From the NCBI GenBank assembly GCA_964486145.1, contig CAZAMT010000281.1, positions 1 through 5,560 of the forward strand: a stretch of 5,560 nt of DNA, given 5' to 3'. The position numbers and the translations under genes were made by a program. Origin of the DNA: CAZAMT01 sp964486145 (GTDB lineage: Bacteria > Bacteroidota > Bacteroidia > Bacteroidales > JAAAOM01). Position 1 is the first letter of the stretch; every line of letters starts with the position of its first letter. The notes beneath the pieces were generated by a model that did not search any database, was not told the DNA's origin, and saw only the letters and a list, made by a program, of their open reading frames with translations. Below are positions 4,303-5,560 of this stretch, piece after piece.

Positions 4303-5493
4303 TTAACCAACCACCTCTTTTACCTGGTCGGCGGCTTCCTGCAATGTAATTGCAGACTTGACCTTTAATCCTGATTCATCAATGATAACTTTTGCTTCCT
4401 CAGCATTCGTTCCCTGCAGGCGCACAATAACGGGCACTTTAATATCACCAATTTTTTTATAGGCATCCACAACTCCCTGTGCCACGCGATCGCACCTTAC
4501 AATACCGCCAAAAATATTGATCAGGATTGCTTTTACATTTGGATCCGTGAGGATAATCCGAAAGCCGGCCTCAACCGTTTGAGCATTCGCGGTTCCTCCA
4601 ACATCAAGGAAGTTGGCGGGATCGCCTCCTGATAACTTGATAATATCCATTGTGGCCATGGCCAAACCTGCACCATTGACCATGCAACCTACGTTTCCAT
4701 CCAGTTTAATGAAATTTAACCCATGTTTTCCGGCTTCAACTTCTGTGGGGTCCTCTTCGTTTAGATCTCTTAATTCTTCATAGTCCTTGTGCCTGAAAAG
4801 GGCATTGTCATCAAGATTTACCTTCGAATCCGCAGCAAGGATAAGGTCATCAGAAGTTTTAATTACCGGGTTAATTTCAAACAACGAAGAATCACTTTTT
4901 TCGTAAGCCTGATACAAAGCAACCACAAATTTGGTCATTTCTTTAAATGCTTTTCCGGATAAACCAAGGTTGAAAGCTATTTTACGGGCCTGGAATCCTT
5001 GTATACCAACGTTGGGATCAATTTCTTCCTTAAAAATTAAATGAGGTGTTTTTTCAGCAACCGATTCAATGTCCATTCCACCCTCGGTAGAATACATAAC
5101 AATGTTTTTACCACTTGTTCGATTTAACAACACACTCATGTAATATTCCTTTATTTCAGACGGTCCAGGATAATAAATTCCTTCTTCAATCAATACTTTT
5201 TGCACCAGTTTCCCCTTTGGACCGGTTTGATGTGTAACCAACGTCATACCAATAATATCACCGGCAAATTTTTCAGCCTCATCAAGTGATTTTGCAATTT
5301 TCACACCACCGCCTTTGCCTCGACCCCCGGCATGAATTTGAGCTTTCACTGCCCATGTATTTGCATTTGTTTTTTCTTTGATTTTTTCAGCCGCATTTTT
5401 GGCTTCCGAAGCATCCTCTATAACCACGCCTTCCGGAATTGCAACGCCATAACTTTTTAATATCGCTTTTCCCTGATATTCATGAATGTTCAT
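4303..5493 (-). CDS. sucC: Succinyl-CoA synthetase beta subunit (ADP-forming type)
   Basis: SucC pairs with SucD to interconvert succinyl-CoA plus ADP and phosphate with succinate, CoA and ATP in the TCA cycle (EC 6.2.1.5). The 396-aa protein is complete; E. coli SucC has 388 aa. The N-terminal ATP-grasp domain (about 1-240) shows MNIHEYQGKAIL at the start, the nucleotide-binding AQIHAGGRGKGGGVK segment (51-65), and the metal ligands Glu206 and Asn208 in LFEINPV plus Asp222 in AADSKV. The C-terminal ligase domain (about 250-396) has VNGAGLAMATMD (272-283), GGDPANFLDVGG (289-300), NIFGGIVRCD (326-335) and RLQGTN (358-363). sucD is not directly downstream, unlike the E. coli sucCD arrangement; the downstream neighbour is the convergent arcA. 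The upstream side is cut by the window end. Nucleotide preference (ADP or GDP) is not settled by what I can read. Confidence 0.98.
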   Translation of the reverse strand: MNIHEYQGKAILKSYGVAIPEGVVIEDASEAKNAAEKIKEKTNANTWAVKAQIHAGGRGKGGGVKIAKSLDEAEKFAGDIIGMTLVTHQTGPKGKLVQKVLIEEGIYYPGPSEIKEYYMSVLLNRTSGKNIVMYSTEGGMDIESVAEKTPHLIFKEEIDPNVGIQGFQARKIAFNLGLSGKAFKEMTKFVVALYQAYEKSDSSLFEINPVIKTSDDLILAADSKVNLDDNALFRHKDYEELRDLNEEDPTEVEAGKHGLNFIKLDGNVGCMVNGAGLAMATMDIIKLSGGDPANFLDVGGTANAQTVEAGFRIILTDPNVKAILINIFGGIVRCDRVAQGVVDAYKKIGDIKVPVIVRLQGTNAEEAKVIIDESGLKVKSAITLQEAADQVKEVVG

Positions 5494-5524
5494 CCTGTAA
5501 ATTTTTAAATATGATAATAGCTTA

Positions 5525-5555
5525 CGAAAATATTTATTTTTTTTAATTTAACGAA
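5525..5555 (-). promoter_or_regulatory. Bacteroidota-type promoter candidate for sucC
   Basis: On the minus strand TTCG (5555-5552) is followed after exactly 19 nt by TATTTTCG (5532-5525). This matches the Bacteroidota layout TTTG-N19-TAnnTTTG with one T-to-C change in each element. Transcription would start near 5519-5520, leaving a leader of about 26 nt before the ATG at 5493. The spacer is strongly A-rich on this strand. The correct spacing and position make this the best-supported promoter in the window, though no sequence-only promoter call is firm. Confidence 0.5.
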
Positions 5556-5560
5556 CTTAA

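Overview
The window reads as a chromosomal stretch from a Bacteroidota bacterium, probably a member of Bacteroidia; the genus cannot be fixed. The signs are weak or absent Shine-Dalgarno sequences, AT-rich spacers, promoter-like elements of the TAnnTTTG type, a lysine exporter of the LysO type encoded by two small genes, and a SucC with a typical bacterial sequence. No mobile element, CRISPR array, rRNA or tRNA was found, and no coding region is visibly broken.

Region 1 (about 130-1106, minus strand) is a compact stress-type operon. It runs from a CsbD-family protein (61 aa) to a 48-aa membrane protein of the Lmo0937/DUF5670 type, then to a 156-aa lipoprotein with an acidic, coiled-coil-like mature part. 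The gaps are 6 and 25 nt, and a perfect 11-bp hairpin follows the last gene. A site resembling a sigma-54 promoter lies in front of csbD. Region 2 (1051-1391) is the divergent intergenic region.

Region 3 (1392-2943, plus strand) is a tight four-gene unit: a two-domain iron-sulfur protein (divergent 4Fe-4S domain plus CDGSH domain), a second stand-alone CDGSH protein with an altered motif (CDRSH), and the two halves of a LysO-type lysine exporter. The last junctions are a 1-nt gap and an 11-nt overlap, so translation is likely coupled. An arginine deiminase gene follows 99 nt later (3043-4293). Together these suggest a module that couples small Fe-S redox or sensor proteins to export and breakdown of cationic amino acids. 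This is inferred from gene order only, and it is the most interesting hypothesis in the window.

Region 4 (4303-5555, minus strand) is sucC, the beta subunit of succinyl-CoA synthetase of the TCA cycle. It has its own Bacteroidota-type promoter candidate and converges on the deiminase gene with only 9 nt between the stop codons. sucD is not next to it on the downstream side.
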